DNA of 64,000 nt from Kurthia gibsonii (GTDB lineage Bacteria > Bacillota > Bacilli > Bacillales_A > Planococcaceae): positions 1 through 64,000 of the forward strand of contig NZ_BJOB01000011.1 of NCBI RefSeq assembly GCF_006539985.1, given 5' to 3'. Of the stretch, positions 17,118-26,071 are shown piece by piece (the stretch's first letter is position 1; every line of letters starts with the position of its first letter). The notes beneath the pieces were generated by a model, which saw only the letters and a list, made by a program, of their open reading frames with translations, was not told where the DNA came from and did not search any database. The translations under genes and the position numbers were made by a program.

Positions 17118-19703
17118 TTAATTTCGTTGTTTTTTCTTTAAATTTCGCATTGCGATTAACTGATTTCGCTTACTCGCAATTTTATTATCGCCAATTAACA
17201 TTAAAATTTGGATCATTGTAAATGGTAACGAGCGTCGTTTACGATAGGCAATATATTTTGGTCGCCACTCATTCGCATATTGCTCTTTCAAATAACGTAA
17301 GTCTTTTTTATTCCCAGACTCTTGTGCATTCACTAAAATCTGAGCTGCAATTTTCTCTGAAATTCCCGCATATTTAGATACACCAACATGTTTTAAATAA
17401 ACCATTCCAATATTAATATATCGATAACCTTTTTCTTTCGTTGCAATTAACGAGCAGACTAACAAATAATCAAGTGCATGTGCTGGCATGTCTATTTGTG
17501 TCGAACGCAATAAACTAATCGCAATCGTATGCTTTGGACCATCTAATTCTGTTAAATTTGCAAATGCGACAATTTCTTGTTGTTTGTTTCGTAATAAAAC
17601 GATTGGACCATTATTTAAATAGCGCTCATTAAATACATAATGTTCACCAATCTGTTCTTTATCGCCTTGCCATATAGCTGAAAGTTCTGCTAACTCTCGT
17701 ATAAATGATTCAGAAAATTTCGGTTCTAACCATTCAAATGTATAACCAACTTCTTGCATTTCTTTTTGTAACTTTTTACATTGCTCTTTTTCTTCATGCG
17801 TTAAAACAACTTCTGAAATCTCTACATTTCCTTCTTCACCTAGTTTAAAAAAGTTATAGCCGTATCCGTATAAATATGGAATGAATGAATCGCTGACTTC
17901 ATAAAATACAGGTGTATAACCATAGTAATCTGCAAAGGTAATAAATTCCTCAATTGATGTTTTAAAATGATTTCGATCACCAATTAAATCACCCTGTACA
18001 ATAAATTTATCAGCAGTAATACGATAAGAAAAAAGTACATTACGTTGTTTATTCCAAAAAATACATTGATGCATATGCTGTTCAAAATGATGCGCTTCTG
18101 TCACACCATATTTTGTAATATGCTTTGCTACTTCATCTTGATTTTCAACTAAATAAACACGCTTGAATTGGGTTCGATTTCGCTGCCAACGTTCAAACAG
18201 AACTACAGCTGCAATAACAACCAATCCAATTAATGCACTTTTAAATAAGTCATCAGGGTTACGAATAATAATCCCTTGTACATGCTCAGAAAGGTGGTGA
18301 CGTAAATCCGACTTCACAATAATCCCAATCACTAAGTAACTTAGTAATACAACCGTAATAACGAATGTATTGAAAATGCTGCGTCCCCATGTCTCTACAT
18401 AACTCGTACGATAGAAACGATTGCGTGCAAAGTACAGTAATAGCGCTACAAAAATCATAAAGAGCGCTTGGCGATATTGAATACCTTTTACAATGAAAAG
18501 CGTAGCCGCAAACAGCAAGACGAATAGTGTCACTTTAAATGTGCGACGGTCCTTATAAGAGATTCCGTTTGATAATGCTAGTAATAGGAAGCCCGTCATG
18601 ACCGACACTTGATGCGATACATTAATAAAGGGCAATGATGTAAGTTCTCTCACATACTTTATTTTTTCAATTGCACCAGGTGCAACACTTGAGATTAATA
18701 GACTTAAACCAGCCAAAAACACGAGTGCTGTCGCAATAATATGCATCGTACGTTCTAATAGTAAGTTTGGAATACTATTATAGCCTCTATTGAATGTACG
18801 CCAAATATCGCGAATAAAGAGAATCAACCCAGCTAAAAACGGAATTGCATAATATCCAACACGATAGAATAGTAATAATACTAATACAGATTCTGAAGGA
18901 ATATTTAAACTCGTAGCCCCCCAAATGAAAACTAAGTCAAAAGAGCCTAATCCACCAGGAATCATACTGACAATACCGGCTGCAGAAGCAATAACAAACA
19001 TCGGCCATAAATCGATTAAAGTCACATCGATATGAAGTAATTTTGTTAAAATAACGAGCATTGCGAAAGCACCTAACCACTCACAAATAGATACAAATAT
19101 CAGTGCAACATCGCCTAATAGTTGATGTTTTGTCATTTTTTTACGCAGTAGCTGAACAATCGCGCGCACAATTAAAAACGGTGTATATAAGCCGATAAAT
19201 GCAGCTACATATAATAAGAAAGGATGCTCTGTAAAAATTCGAATATCGCGGAAGAAAATTAATAATAAATCCGCAAATAATGAAATACCCCCTAAATAAA
19301 AGAGCGTTACAGAGGCAATCATCTTAAAGAATGTCGTATTATCCATGTCTGGCTTTTTAAAGTAATGTGTACGCAAAAGTACACCTACTAAGCCACCAAA
19401 TCCGATTAAGTTTGAAAATGAATTAATTATTAAAGATTCTTTCATAAGCCTTTTGATTGGCATTTTTAACTTCAGTTTTTTCATAATAAAAAAATCATAA
19501 AAAAACATTGGAAAAGCTAAAAAAAGCGGCACAACTGCAATTAATGCTAGCGTCCGAACATCAATTGAACCAAGTTGCCGCGCAATTTGAGCTCCATTTG
19601 CTTCTCTTACAATTTTGGTCAACTCGTGAATCGCAAAAAGCATTAAGAGAATCGGTAAAATAACTTTAATCCATTGAAAGATTTTTGAACGATTTATTTT
19701 CAC
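17118..19703 (-). CDS. mprF: Phosphatidylglycerol lysyltransferase (MprF)
   Basis: An 861-residue bifunctional membrane protein of normal length. Residues 1-510 hold about fourteen helices and include the flippase domain with the conserved GGLGSFDLVFIWG block. Residues 520-861 form the cytoplasmic DUF2156 aminoacyl-tRNA-dependent transferase. It transfers lysine (or alanine) from tRNA to phosphatidylglycerol and flips the product outward, lowering surface negative charge and sensitivity to cationic peptides. The start is GTG at 19703 after GGGGGAG. No two-component system sits beside it. Confidence 0.95.
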   Translation of the reverse strand: MKINRSKIFQWIKVILPILLMLFAIHELTKIVREANGAQIARQLGSIDVRTLALIAVVPLFLAFPMFFYDFFIMKKLKLKMPIKRLMKESLIINSFSNLIGFGGLVGVLLRTHYFKKPDMDNTTFFKMIASVTLFYLGGISLFADLLLIFFRDIRIFTEHPFLLYVAAFIGLYTPFLIVRAIVQLLRKKMTKHQLLGDVALIFVSICEWLGAFAMLVILTKLLHIDVTLIDLWPMFVIASAAGIVSMIPGGLGSFDLVFIWGATSLNIPSESVLVLLLFYRVGYYAIPFLAGLILFIRDIWRTFNRGYNSIPNLLLERTMHIIATALVFLAGLSLLISSVAPGAIEKIKYVRELTSLPFINVSHQVSVMTGFLLLALSNGISYKDRRTFKVTLFVLLFAATLFIVKGIQYRQALFMIFVALLLYFARNRFYRTSYVETWGRSIFNTFVITVVLLSYLVIGIIVKSDLRHHLSEHVQGIIIRNPDDLFKSALIGLVVIAAVVLFERWQRNRTQFKRVYLVENQDEVAKHITKYGVTEAHHFEQHMHQCIFWNKQRNVLFSYRITADKFIVQGDLIGDRNHFKTSIEEFITFADYYGYTPVFYEVSDSFIPYLYGYGYNFFKLGEEGNVEISEVVLTHEEKEQCKKLQKEMQEVGYTFEWLEPKFSESFIRELAELSAIWQGDKEQIGEHYVFNERYLNNGPIVLLRNKQQEIVAFANLTELDGPKHTIAISLLRSTQIDMPAHALDYLLVCSLIATKEKGYRYINIGMVYLKHVGVSKYAGISEKIAAQILVNAQESGNKKDLRYLKEQYANEWRPKYIAYRKRRSLPFTMIQILMLIGDNKIASKRNQLIAMRNLKKKQRN

Positions 19704-19857
19704 CCTTCTCCCCCATTTACATATTTTTTATCATCCTATTAATTATAACGAATCTTTTAATATAAAGTGCTTTATTTTATAAGTATTTTGAGTCATTTCT
19801 TTCGAGATAATATACATTATGTATATCATACCCTTTATATGTAAAACGTGAAACGAA

Positions 19858-19898
19858 GAAAAAGAGACATTACGCTTGCTCGTAACCTCTCTTTTTAA
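19858..19898. terminator. Terminator after the XRE regulator
   Basis: Arms AAAAAGAGA and TCTCTTTTT enclose a loop region; T tracts exist on both strands. On the minus strand it follows the stop of the regulator at 19906. Confidence 0.7.
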
Positions 19899-19905
19899 TC
19901 ATTTA

Positions 19906-20301
19906 TTATGCACGAATGGCTTCTTCAATTGGCATCTCTTTTTTTACCGTTACTTTCATTTCAGCTAACGTATAAAGTTCTAGTAAATCCTGCTTCGTCA
20001 GCTCTGGTAAAATGGAACTCAAATCACGAAGTAACACATTCTTTCTTCTGCTATATTCAATATCATTTTGCGGTGTTGGTACATCACTCATAATATTTAA
20101 TAATAAATCGTCTGCAGAAATTTTTAAAGCTTGGCTTAATCGAACAATCCATTTCGCTGAAGGAATGCTCTCACCAACCTCCCAACTTTTAATACGACTC
20201 GCTGACGTGCCGATTTCTTTTGCCAAAGACAACATTGAGTGATTGCTAAGCTCCCTTAGTAACTTTAACTGCTCACCAAAAGCATATTGATCAAACATCA
20301 T
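19906..20301 (-). CDS. XRE-family helix-turn-helix regulator
   Basis: A 131-residue protein. Residues 8-65 form a Cro/cI-type HTH (LAKEIGTSASRIKSWEVGES), and the rest is a short helical tail, perhaps for dimerisation. The start pair at 20301/20298 follows GAGAGGGGAG. It is divergent from the penicillin-binding protein gene across a 311-base gap that contains an inverted repeat near its own start, so it may regulate itself or the PBP. Confidence 0.85.
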   Translation of the reverse strand: MMFDQYAFGEQLKLLRELSNHSMLSLAKEIGTSASRIKSWEVGESIPSAKWIVRLSQALKISADDLLLNIMSDVPTPQNDIEYSRRKNVLLRDLSSILPELTKQDLLELYTLAEMKVTVKKEMPIEEAIRA

Positions 20302-20324
20302 TACTCCCCTCTCTTTCCAGAGTT

Positions 20325-20342
20325 TCTATTTTTAGAAATAGA
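20325..20342. promoter_or_regulatory. Inverted repeat upstream of the XRE gene, candidate operator
   Basis: TCTATTT (20325-20331) and AAATAGA (20336-20342) form a perfect 7+7 repeat with a four-base centre, 24 bases upstream of the regulator start. The remainder of the gap to 20612 is AT-rich, with nothing else clear. Confidence 0.4.
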
Positions 20343-20612
20343 CGTTGCAGAATAGAGGCTACGACTTCAATTATTTGATAATGAATGTCCGCTCTCTTTA
20401 CTTAAAAAATGATTGCCCTATCTACTCTTAACAGAAATTCTCTTAAACTAAACAATTTTTCTTCCTTAAATAGAATTATAATATATTTTTTGAGAAAATC
20501 ACGCATTTTTCGATAAATTTTTTTATTTTTTTACAATTTATTAAAAAACGGCAGTCTTTCTTTGTGCAAACTTTGCATGAATCCTTCATAATAAATAGAA
20601 GGAGGCAGGAAA

Positions 20613-22610
20613 ATGAACAAAAAAATAATAATGGTCATTAGTGTACTTGCTATTATAATTCTTGCAGTTGTCGGCATCTATGTTTTCATACAACAAAAAG
20701 ATCAAAAAGCACAGGAAAAAGCAGCAACACAATGGACTCAAAACTTCGAAAAGAAGAAATATACAGAGCTTGTAAAACAGGTAACAACAGATTCTTTAAA
20801 ACAACAAGGTTATACAAAAGATGACTTTGTGAAGAAATATACGAATGTCTTTGGAGGAATTGGTGCAAGTAACATTCAAATTTCAAATATGAAAGTATCT
20901 GATCAAAAGTTGAGTTATCAAGCTATATTTGAAACGACTATTGGGAAAACAACGTCTTTTTCATATTCAACAAAACTAATCAAACAAGATGGCACATATC
21001 AGATTGATTGGAAAACATCTTTAATCTTTCCAAATATGAAGCCAACTGATCGCATATCATTTCAAACAACCGATGCAATACGTGGTGATTTAGTAGATGT
21101 AAATGGTTTTGATTTAGCCACAAATAAAAAGGCTTTTCGCGCAGGTATCATTCCTAAAGAATTAGGGAATAATTCGACACGTACGAAAAGAATCAAAAAG
21201 ATTGCAACTTTTTTAGATGTTTCAACAGACAGTATCGAACAAAAATTGGCACAAGTATGGGTAAAAGATGACTTATTTGTTCCTATTAAAATAGTAGCCG
21301 ATGAACATGTTCAAAAAATGGATGGACTACAATATGCTGCAACAACTACACGCTACTACCCTCTTGGTGCAGCAGCAGCTCATTTAATTGGTTACACAGG
21401 AACGGTTACAGCAGAAGATATTAAAAAGAATCCAGCTCTTTCTTCTGACGCAATTATTGGAAAAACAGGGCTAGAACGAGCTTACGATAAGGAACTTCGC
21501 GGTATAGATGGAGGAAGTATCTCTTTAGTTAATAAAGACGGTAAAGTAAAAGAGGTATTACTTGAGAGTAAGGTAAAGAATGGTGAAAAAATTCGTTTAA
21601 CAATAGATGCCTTAATGCAAAAACGTGCATACGAAGATTTAGAAAAAGCTACGGGTTCTACTGTCATTATAGAACCACAAAATGGTGCGCTAATGGTATT
21701 AGTGTCGAAACCATCATTTGACCCGAATCAGATGGTACGTGGCTTATCGCAAAGAACGTATGACCAATATGCAAATGACCCTAACAGACCGTTCACAAAT
21801 CGATTTACACAGCGTTATGCGCCTGGCTCAACAATGAAAGCTATTACAGCAGCAATTGGATTTGATGCGGGAACATTAAAACCTAATCGCGTACGTACAA
21901 TTGATGGGCTACAATGGCAAAAAGATGGTTCTTGGGGAAATTATAAAATTACACGCGTTACAGAGAATCAAAAAGTAGATTATAAAAAAGCGCTCATTTA
22001 TTCCGATAATATTTTCTTTGCTCAAGAAGGTCTAGAGCTTGGAGAGAATCGATTACGTGCTGGTTTAAAAAAATTTGGTTTTGGACAAGATTTCAATCTA
22101 CCTTTTGCTATGACACCTGCCCAAATTTCAACGCATAAACAATTCAAGAGTGATATTTTATTAGCTGATACAGCTTATGGACAAGGACAACTACTCATGT
22201 CACCTATCCAACAGGCAGTCGCATACAGTGCTTTTGCAAATGACGGAAAAATTGTACAACCACATATTCGAGTGAATGAAAAATCTAAAACTTCTGAAGC
22301 AGTATCCAAAAAAGCAGTCGACCAAGTAAATGCAGCTCTTTTACAAGTAGTGAAAGATCCGAATGGTACAGCTCATAACCTCGCTTCACTACAATTACCA
22401 TTAGCAGCTAAAACAGGAACTGCTGAATTAAAGCTTGAACAAGGTACAGAGGGTATAGAGAATAGCTTCGTATTTGCATTCAATGCCGAAAAAAAGAATT
22501 ATTTAATTGTATCACTCGTAGAAAATCATAAAAAAAGTGGAAAAACCGCGACACAATTGATTAAAAATCTCGTTCCTGAAGTTGAAAAATCAATTGAAAC
22601 GAAAAAATAA
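20613..22610 (+). CDS. Class B penicillin-binding protein, PBP3/PBP2a type
   Basis: A 665-residue bitopic membrane protein. It has one N-terminal helix (residues 5-27), an NTF2-like MecA N-terminal domain (about 30-140), a PBP dimerisation domain (about 150-310) and a transpeptidase domain. Active site motifs are STMK with the nucleophile S406, SDN at S464 and KTG at K600. This domain order is that of Bacillus PbpC (PBP3) and staphylococcal PBP2a. It cross-links peptidoglycan outside the membrane. The ATG follows GAAGGAGG. No beta-lactam-sensing regulators (MecR/BlaR) are adjacent, so it is more likely housekeeping than acquired. Confidence 0.9.
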   Translation: MNKKIIMVISVLAIIILAVVGIYVFIQQKDQKAQEKAATQWTQNFEKKKYTELVKQVTTDSLKQQGYTKDDFVKKYTNVFGGIGASNIQISNMKVSDQKLSYQAIFETTIGKTTSFSYSTKLIKQDGTYQIDWKTSLIFPNMKPTDRISFQTTDAIRGDLVDVNGFDLATNKKAFRAGIIPKELGNNSTRTKRIKKIATFLDVSTDSIEQKLAQVWVKDDLFVPIKIVADEHVQKMDGLQYAATTTRYYPLGAAAAHLIGYTGTVTAEDIKKNPALSSDAIIGKTGLERAYDKELRGIDGGSISLVNKDGKVKEVLLESKVKNGEKIRLTIDALMQKRAYEDLEKATGSTVIIEPQNGALMVLVSKPSFDPNQMVRGLSQRTYDQYANDPNRPFTNRFTQRYAPGSTMKAITAAIGFDAGTLKPNRVRTIDGLQWQKDGSWGNYKITRVTENQKVDYKKALIYSDNIFFAQEGLELGENRLRAGLKKFGFGQDFNLPFAMTPAQISTHKQFKSDILLADTAYGQGQLLMSPIQQAVAYSAFANDGKIVQPHIRVNEKSKTSEAVSKKAVDQVNAALLQVVKDPNGTAHNLASLQLPLAAKTGTAELKLEQGTEGIENSFVFAFNAEKKNYLIVSLVENHKKSGKTATQLIKNLVPEVEKSIETKK

Positions 22611-22623
22611 GGAGTCGATGAAC

Positions 22624-23430
22624 ATGAAACCTAAAATGATAGTACTTGATTTAGATGGCACAACATTGAACAATGCCCGTAAAGTAGATCCTGAACTCTC
22701 AGATTACTTACAAGCTCTTCGAAAAAAAGGCATTTTAGTATGTATTGCGACAGGGAGAACGATGTATGAAATGCGCTTAGCGATTCCAATTGATTTTGAA
22801 GTTGACGGCATTATTAATTCAAATGGAATGAACGTACACTTTGGTGGAAAAGAAATCTATCGCGAATCCATTGAAGCAAAAGCTGTAGAAACACTCGTTG
22901 ATTTATCACTCGTACACGAAATCCATCATGAAATTCACCATCACGATGGACGTACAACCGCGAAAATTTCTCCTATGCGTGATCGCGCACATGAATTAAC
23001 CGTACATGGCTATACATCACCCGAATGGACAAAAGATGTTGATACAAAAGATGTTGAAAAGATTCTATTCTTTAAAGAAAATCATGATATATTAGCTGAC
23101 TTTTTGGGTGAACTACGTATTTTAGAAAAAATCCTACCTTTTACTGCGGCTTTTTCCGCAATTGATTTAATTGATATTAGCGGTCGCCATATTACAAAAG
23201 CTACTGGTGTTGCAAAAATTCTAGAAGAAAATCACCTATCTTTCACAGATGTAATTGCTTTTGGAGATGGCGGAAATGATTTACCACTATTCCATAAAGC
23301 AGGTCGCTCTGTAGCAATGAAAAATGCGCCTATCTGGGTACAAGAGCAAGCAACAGAAGTAACCGAATATACGAATAACGAACTTGGTCTTTTAAAACAT
23401 TTGCAAGGCATTTATGGTTTGAACCCATAA
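22624..23430 (+). CDS. Cof-type HAD-superfamily phosphatase
   Basis: A 268-residue HAD IIB hydrolase. Motif I is LDLDGTT near residue 8, motif II is CIATGRT, and motifs III/IV are the lysine of HITKATG and AFGDGGNDLP. Such enzymes dephosphorylate sugar phosphates or cofactors such as FMN and PLP; the substrate is not predictable. The start at 22624 has AAGGAG nine bases upstream; the frame extends further back inside the PBP gene without a site. It starts 13 bases after the PBP gene and is likely cotranscribed. Confidence 0.9.
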   Translation: MKPKMIVLDLDGTTLNNARKVDPELSDYLQALRKKGILVCIATGRTMYEMRLAIPIDFEVDGIINSNGMNVHFGGKEIYRESIEAKAVETLVDLSLVHEIHHEIHHHDGRTTAKISPMRDRAHELTVHGYTSPEWTKDVDTKDVEKILFFKENHDILADFLGELRILEKILPFTAAFSAIDLIDISGRHITKATGVAKILEENHLSFTDVIAFGDGGNDLPLFHKAGRSVAMKNAPIWVQEQATEVTEYTNNELGLLKHLQGIYGLNP

Positions 23431-23436
23431 TAAAAT

Positions 23437-23486
23437 ATCCCTATAAGATGACTTTTTCAATGGTCGATCTTATAGGGATTTTTTTA
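23437..23486 (+). terminator. Terminator after the Cof-type phosphatase
   Basis: ATCCCTATAAGAT (23437-23449) pairs with ATCTTATAGGGAT (23467-23479), followed by TTTTTT. Confidence 0.9.
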
Positions 23487-23520
23487 GTATTGTCTAAACA
23501 AAACCACTCAATCTGAAATT

Positions 23521-23745
23521 TTATTTCACGTTTTGTTGCTTTTTTATTTGTATATATAAGAACAGCGCATATGTAAAGGGAATTGCTGCAATGAAATATG
23601 TAACTATTTGTAAATATGAAAACCACTTAATTGTTGATAAATCCAGTGCCTTCTCTAAGTGGAATACGATCTCACAACACATTACAATTGATACACATAC
23701 GATACTCATGATTGATAAACGTTTCAGTTTCTTTTTATTTTCCAA
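23521..23745 (-). CDS. Small two-helix membrane protein, TTG start
   Basis: A 74-residue protein with two hydrophobic helices (about residues 10-27 and 42-65) and basic ends. The best start is TTG at 23745, ten bases after AAAGGGG; the first internal ATG (residue 13) lies inside helix 1. It ends close to the PBP-operon terminator. No family recognised. Confidence 0.5.
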   Translation of the reverse strand: MENKKKLKRLSIMSIVCVSIVMCCEIVFHLEKALDLSTIKWFSYLQIVTYFIAAIPFTYALFLYIQIKKQQNVK

Positions 23746-23866
23746 TTAGATGGCACCCCTTTCCTTTACAGTTCGAAACTATTCTATGTTATGCTATTTC
23801 TAACAGTATATTTCGAAAAGCATTATTTGAAAAGTTTTTTCACTTTTTATAAAGGAGGAATTAAAA

Positions 23867-24517
23867 ATGGAAGCAGTCATTTTTGATTTTGATGGAACAA
23901 TTGTCGATACAGAAGCATTATGGATTGACGTTTACCAAGAACTTATTCAAGAACGATATGCATATGAAGTACCTTTAGAAGTTTTTCAAGCATGTATCGG
24001 TACACAAGATACATCACTTTATGATTACTTAACAACACATGTAGATGCTCATATTACACGTGACGAATTATCACCTTTTGCCGAAAAACGTGTAAATGAA
24101 CGTTTAGTTGATTTACCTGTGAAGGACGGTATTACAGATTTATTACGTACACTACATGAGCATGGTGTACGTATGGCAATTGCATCAGGTAGTCAACTAA
24201 AGTTTATTGCGGAGTTTATTAATAAACATAGCATTGCCCATTATTTTGAAGCGATTCGATGTGCTGATGATGTTGTTCATGTTAAACCACATCCAGAAAT
24301 TTACGAAGAAGCACTCTTTGTACTTAATTTAGAGCCTGAACAATGCATTGCGATTGAAGACTCTGAGAATGGTGCAAAATCAGCTGTAGCTGCAAAAATT
24401 CCTTGTATCGTTGTTCCAAACGATTTAACATCATCAGGGCATTTTCCAGAAGAAGTAACCATTTTATCAACAGTTGAAGAAGCAAAAGAACAGATTTTAG
24501 CAATTCACACAAGATAA
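23867..24517 (+). CDS. HAD-superfamily phosphatase, beta-phosphoglucomutase-like
   Basis: A 216-residue HAD IA hydrolase with motif I DFDGTIVDTE (nucleophile D8), a helical cap at about 18-85, motif II ASGS near 107, the lysine in HVKPHPEIY and motif IV EDSENG. Sequence style matches Bacillus YhcW-type phosphatases and beta-phosphoglucomutase relatives. The substrate is probably a small phosphosugar or nucleotide by-product, which is inference. The ATG follows AAAGGAGG. Confidence 0.9.
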   Translation: MEAVIFDFDGTIVDTEALWIDVYQELIQERYAYEVPLEVFQACIGTQDTSLYDYLTTHVDAHITRDELSPFAEKRVNERLVDLPVKDGITDLLRTLHEHGVRMAIASGSQLKFIAEFINKHSIAHYFEAIRCADDVVHVKPHPEIYEEALFVLNLEPEQCIAIEDSENGAKSAVAAKIPCIVVPNDLTSSGHFPEEVTILSTVEEAKEQILAIHTR

Positions 24518-24521
24518 TTAT

Positions 24522-24556
24522 AAAAACTTCGACATACTAAAATGTCGGAGTTTTTT
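24522..24556 (+). terminator. Terminator between converging genes
   Basis: AAAAACTTCGACAT (24522-24535) pairs with ATGTCGGAGTTTTTT (24542-24556). Confidence 0.85.
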
Positions 24557-24558
24557 CA

Positions 24559-24996
24559 TTACCATAAGATTGGCTTTGTAACCATTAACCACAGCATAAT
24601 ACAGAGTAAAATAGTATAGATTATCGCGCCTCGTCGTAAATTTCGTATAAACTTTTCTTTTTGAAATTGCGGTGTGTCTAGCGTACGCATCGTTGGCTTA
24701 AACGCACGCGTTAAATAAACAACTGATGCCACTAATAAAATCATCGTTGTTAAAATCCACGGTGTATCCCACTTATAAGGACCTAACCACATTGCAAGTA
24801 AACCAAAAATGATTAGTACGTGACCTGCATGTTTCACAACAGTGATTCCAGATTGAAAAGCGTGTGCATAGGCACGAAACATATCCATATTTGATGTTTT
24901 CTCCATCTTTTTTAATACAGGAAATAGCACAAAGAATGGACCAATCGATAAAATAGCGCTTAATACATGTATATAAATAATTGTTAGATAGAGCAT
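24559..24996 (-). CDS. DUF2269-like integral membrane protein
   Basis: A 145-residue protein with four helices. It starts MLYLTIIYIHVLSAILSIG, with a histidine in helix 1 and another in helix 2 (KHAGHVLIIFG), a pattern seen in DUF2269/COG5528 proteins that may bind heme. The family assignment is tentative. The start is unusual: an in-frame TGA directly precedes the ATG at 24996, and the only good Shine-Dalgarno sequence is about 27 bases upstream, separated by a perfect hairpin (25004-25023). Confidence 0.65.
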   Translation of the reverse strand: MLYLTIIYIHVLSAILSIGPFFVLFPVLKKMEKTSNMDMFRAYAHAFQSGITVVKHAGHVLIIFGLLAMWLGPYKWDTPWILTTMILLVASVVYLTRAFKPTMRTLDTPQFQKEKFIRNLRRGAIIYTILLCIMLWLMVTKPILW

Positions 24997-25003
24997 TCAC
25001 TGA

Positions 25004-25034
25004 AGAATTGCCGAGACAATTCTGCCCTCCTCTT
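25004..25034 (-). promoter_or_regulatory. Shine-Dalgarno and hairpin spacer for the DUF2269-like gene
   Basis: On the minus strand an AAGAGGAGG sequence (25034-25026) is followed by AGAATTG, TCTCGG, CAATTCT (25023-25004), a 7-bp perfect stem with a six-base loop, and then TCAGTGA and the ATG. Folding the hairpin would shorten the distance from Shine-Dalgarno to start from about 29 to about 9 bases. Confidence 0.6.
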
Positions 25035-25155
25035 GTCTTCTGTCATTCCACTTTATTTTCTCAATTTCTAAAGCTTGTGTAAAGCTTCTGCAAATCAATA
25101 TTCTTTTAGGAGAAAATACGGTATAGTGAAATGAAAGGAAGGGAGCGAGGTCACA

Positions 25156-25788
25156 ATGGGTATTCATAAATTTTTTACAAGCTTAAATGATTTAGAACGT
25201 ATTATTCGCGCGCCTGGACGCTTCAAATTTGAAGAACATAACGTGGCGGCGCACTCTTGGAAAGTATCTCAATATGCGATGTTCTTTGCTACATTAGAAG
25301 AAATGCATGGTGCAACGATTGATTGGAAATCACTTTACGAAAAAACGATCAATCATGACTATGGTGAGATTTTCATTGGTGATATTAAAACACCAGTAAA
25401 ACACTCATCACCTGAATTAAAAAGTATGATTGCACTAGTTGAAGAAAAAATGGTGGAACATTATATAGAAGAAGAAATTCCAGAAGAATTTCAAGCGACA
25501 TTTAAACATCGCATGAAGGAAGGTAAGGACGAGACCATTGAAGGTCGTTTACTCGAACTCAGTGACAAGCTCGATCAATTCTATGAGTCATTCGCGGAAT
25601 TAAAACGCGGTAATAAAGATATTGAATTTGTGAAAATGTATCAAACTGCACTCAAGAAGATTTTAAATCTTCCATTACCAAACAGTGTAGACTATTTTAA
25701 AAATACAATGCTAAAAGATGTCATGAAAGAAGATACAACTATTGATATTATCAAGCTTACAGAACAAGCGATTCAAGAAGCACCTTAA
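25156..25788 (+). CDS. HD-domain phosphohydrolase (YfbR-like)
   Basis: A 210-residue protein with the HD-domain metal ligands H33 (AAHSW) and H67-D68 (NHDYGE), and a later aspartate in LSDKLDQFY. The arrangement matches YfbR-type 5'-deoxynucleotidases and related HD hydrolases, which remove phosphate from deoxynucleoside monophosphates. This protein is close to the usual length (about 200). The ATG has a GAAGGGAGCGAGG leader. It is monocistronic and upstream of the 6S-like RNA. Confidence 0.8.
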   Translation: MGIHKFFTSLNDLERIIRAPGRFKFEEHNVAAHSWKVSQYAMFFATLEEMHGATIDWKSLYEKTINHDYGEIFIGDIKTPVKHSSPELKSMIALVEEKMVEHYIEEEIPEEFQATFKHRMKEGKDETIEGRLLELSDKLDQFYESFAELKRGNKDIEFVKMYQTALKKILNLPLPNSVDYFKNTMLKDVMKEDTTIDIIKLTEQAIQEAP

Positions 25789-25802
25789 CTCGAACAAGAT
25801 GT

Positions 25803-25831
25803 TTGCATGAATCGTGATTCTAGCGTATATT
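25803..25831 (+). promoter_or_regulatory. Sigma-A promoter of the 6S-like RNA
   Basis: TTGCAT (25803-25808), a 17-base spacer and TATATT (25826-25831), placing transcription start near 25838. Confidence 0.7.
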
Positions 25832-25837
25832 ATTAAT

Positions 25838-26035
25838 ACAAGCTGCATTGTTCGTAATAGTATTAAGTTTTAACCTTTAAGCTGTAATAGGGAGTTTTAG
25901 ATTGAGTAAGGACTGGCAAGCCTCTTAGCTAGGAGGACATACATGAGCGACTCTGCGAACACCCACTTTTAGGAGTGGTGGTTTAAAACTTTCAATATGA
26001 TCAACTTACGGCAAAGGCGGCTTCTCTATTTTACA
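25838..26035 (+). ncRNA. ssrS: 6S RNA candidate (6S-2/BsrB-like)
   Basis: A structured RNA of about 190-200 nt with its own promoter and terminator and no reading frame. The ends form a closing stem: AAGCTGC (25840-25846) with GCGGCTT (26017-26023), and CGTAA (25853-25857) with TTACG (26006-26010). Inside, AAGTTTTAACCTTT (25865-25878) on the 5' side resembles, from memory, the product-RNA template regions of Bacillus 6S RNAs. Two hairpins follow (CCTC/GAGG near 25921-25936 and CCACT/AGTGG near 25967-25982). 6S RNA binds sigma-A RNA polymerase holoenzyme. The family call is inference from length, rod-like fold and template-like motif. Confidence 0.65.
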
Positions 26036-26040
26036 TTTCA

Positions 26041-26071
26041 GAGACACTCACTTCGGTGGGTGTCTTTTTTA
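26041..26071 (+). terminator. Terminator of the 6S-like RNA
   Basis: GACACTCAC, TTCG tetraloop, GTGGGTGTC and TTTTTT. Confidence 0.9.

Noticed and set aside
20613-22610. mecA-type acquired resistance gene
   Set aside because: Domain order is the same, but there is no mecR/mecI or cassette context and the base composition matches neighbours, so a native PBP3 is the better reading.
25900-26000. Cyclic di-GMP-I riboswitch ahead of the chemoreceptor
   Set aside because: A GGCAAGCC stretch resembles the start of the motif, but the GACGCAAAGC core and GGTAGCC partner are missing, and the unit ends in a terminator 500 bases before the gene.
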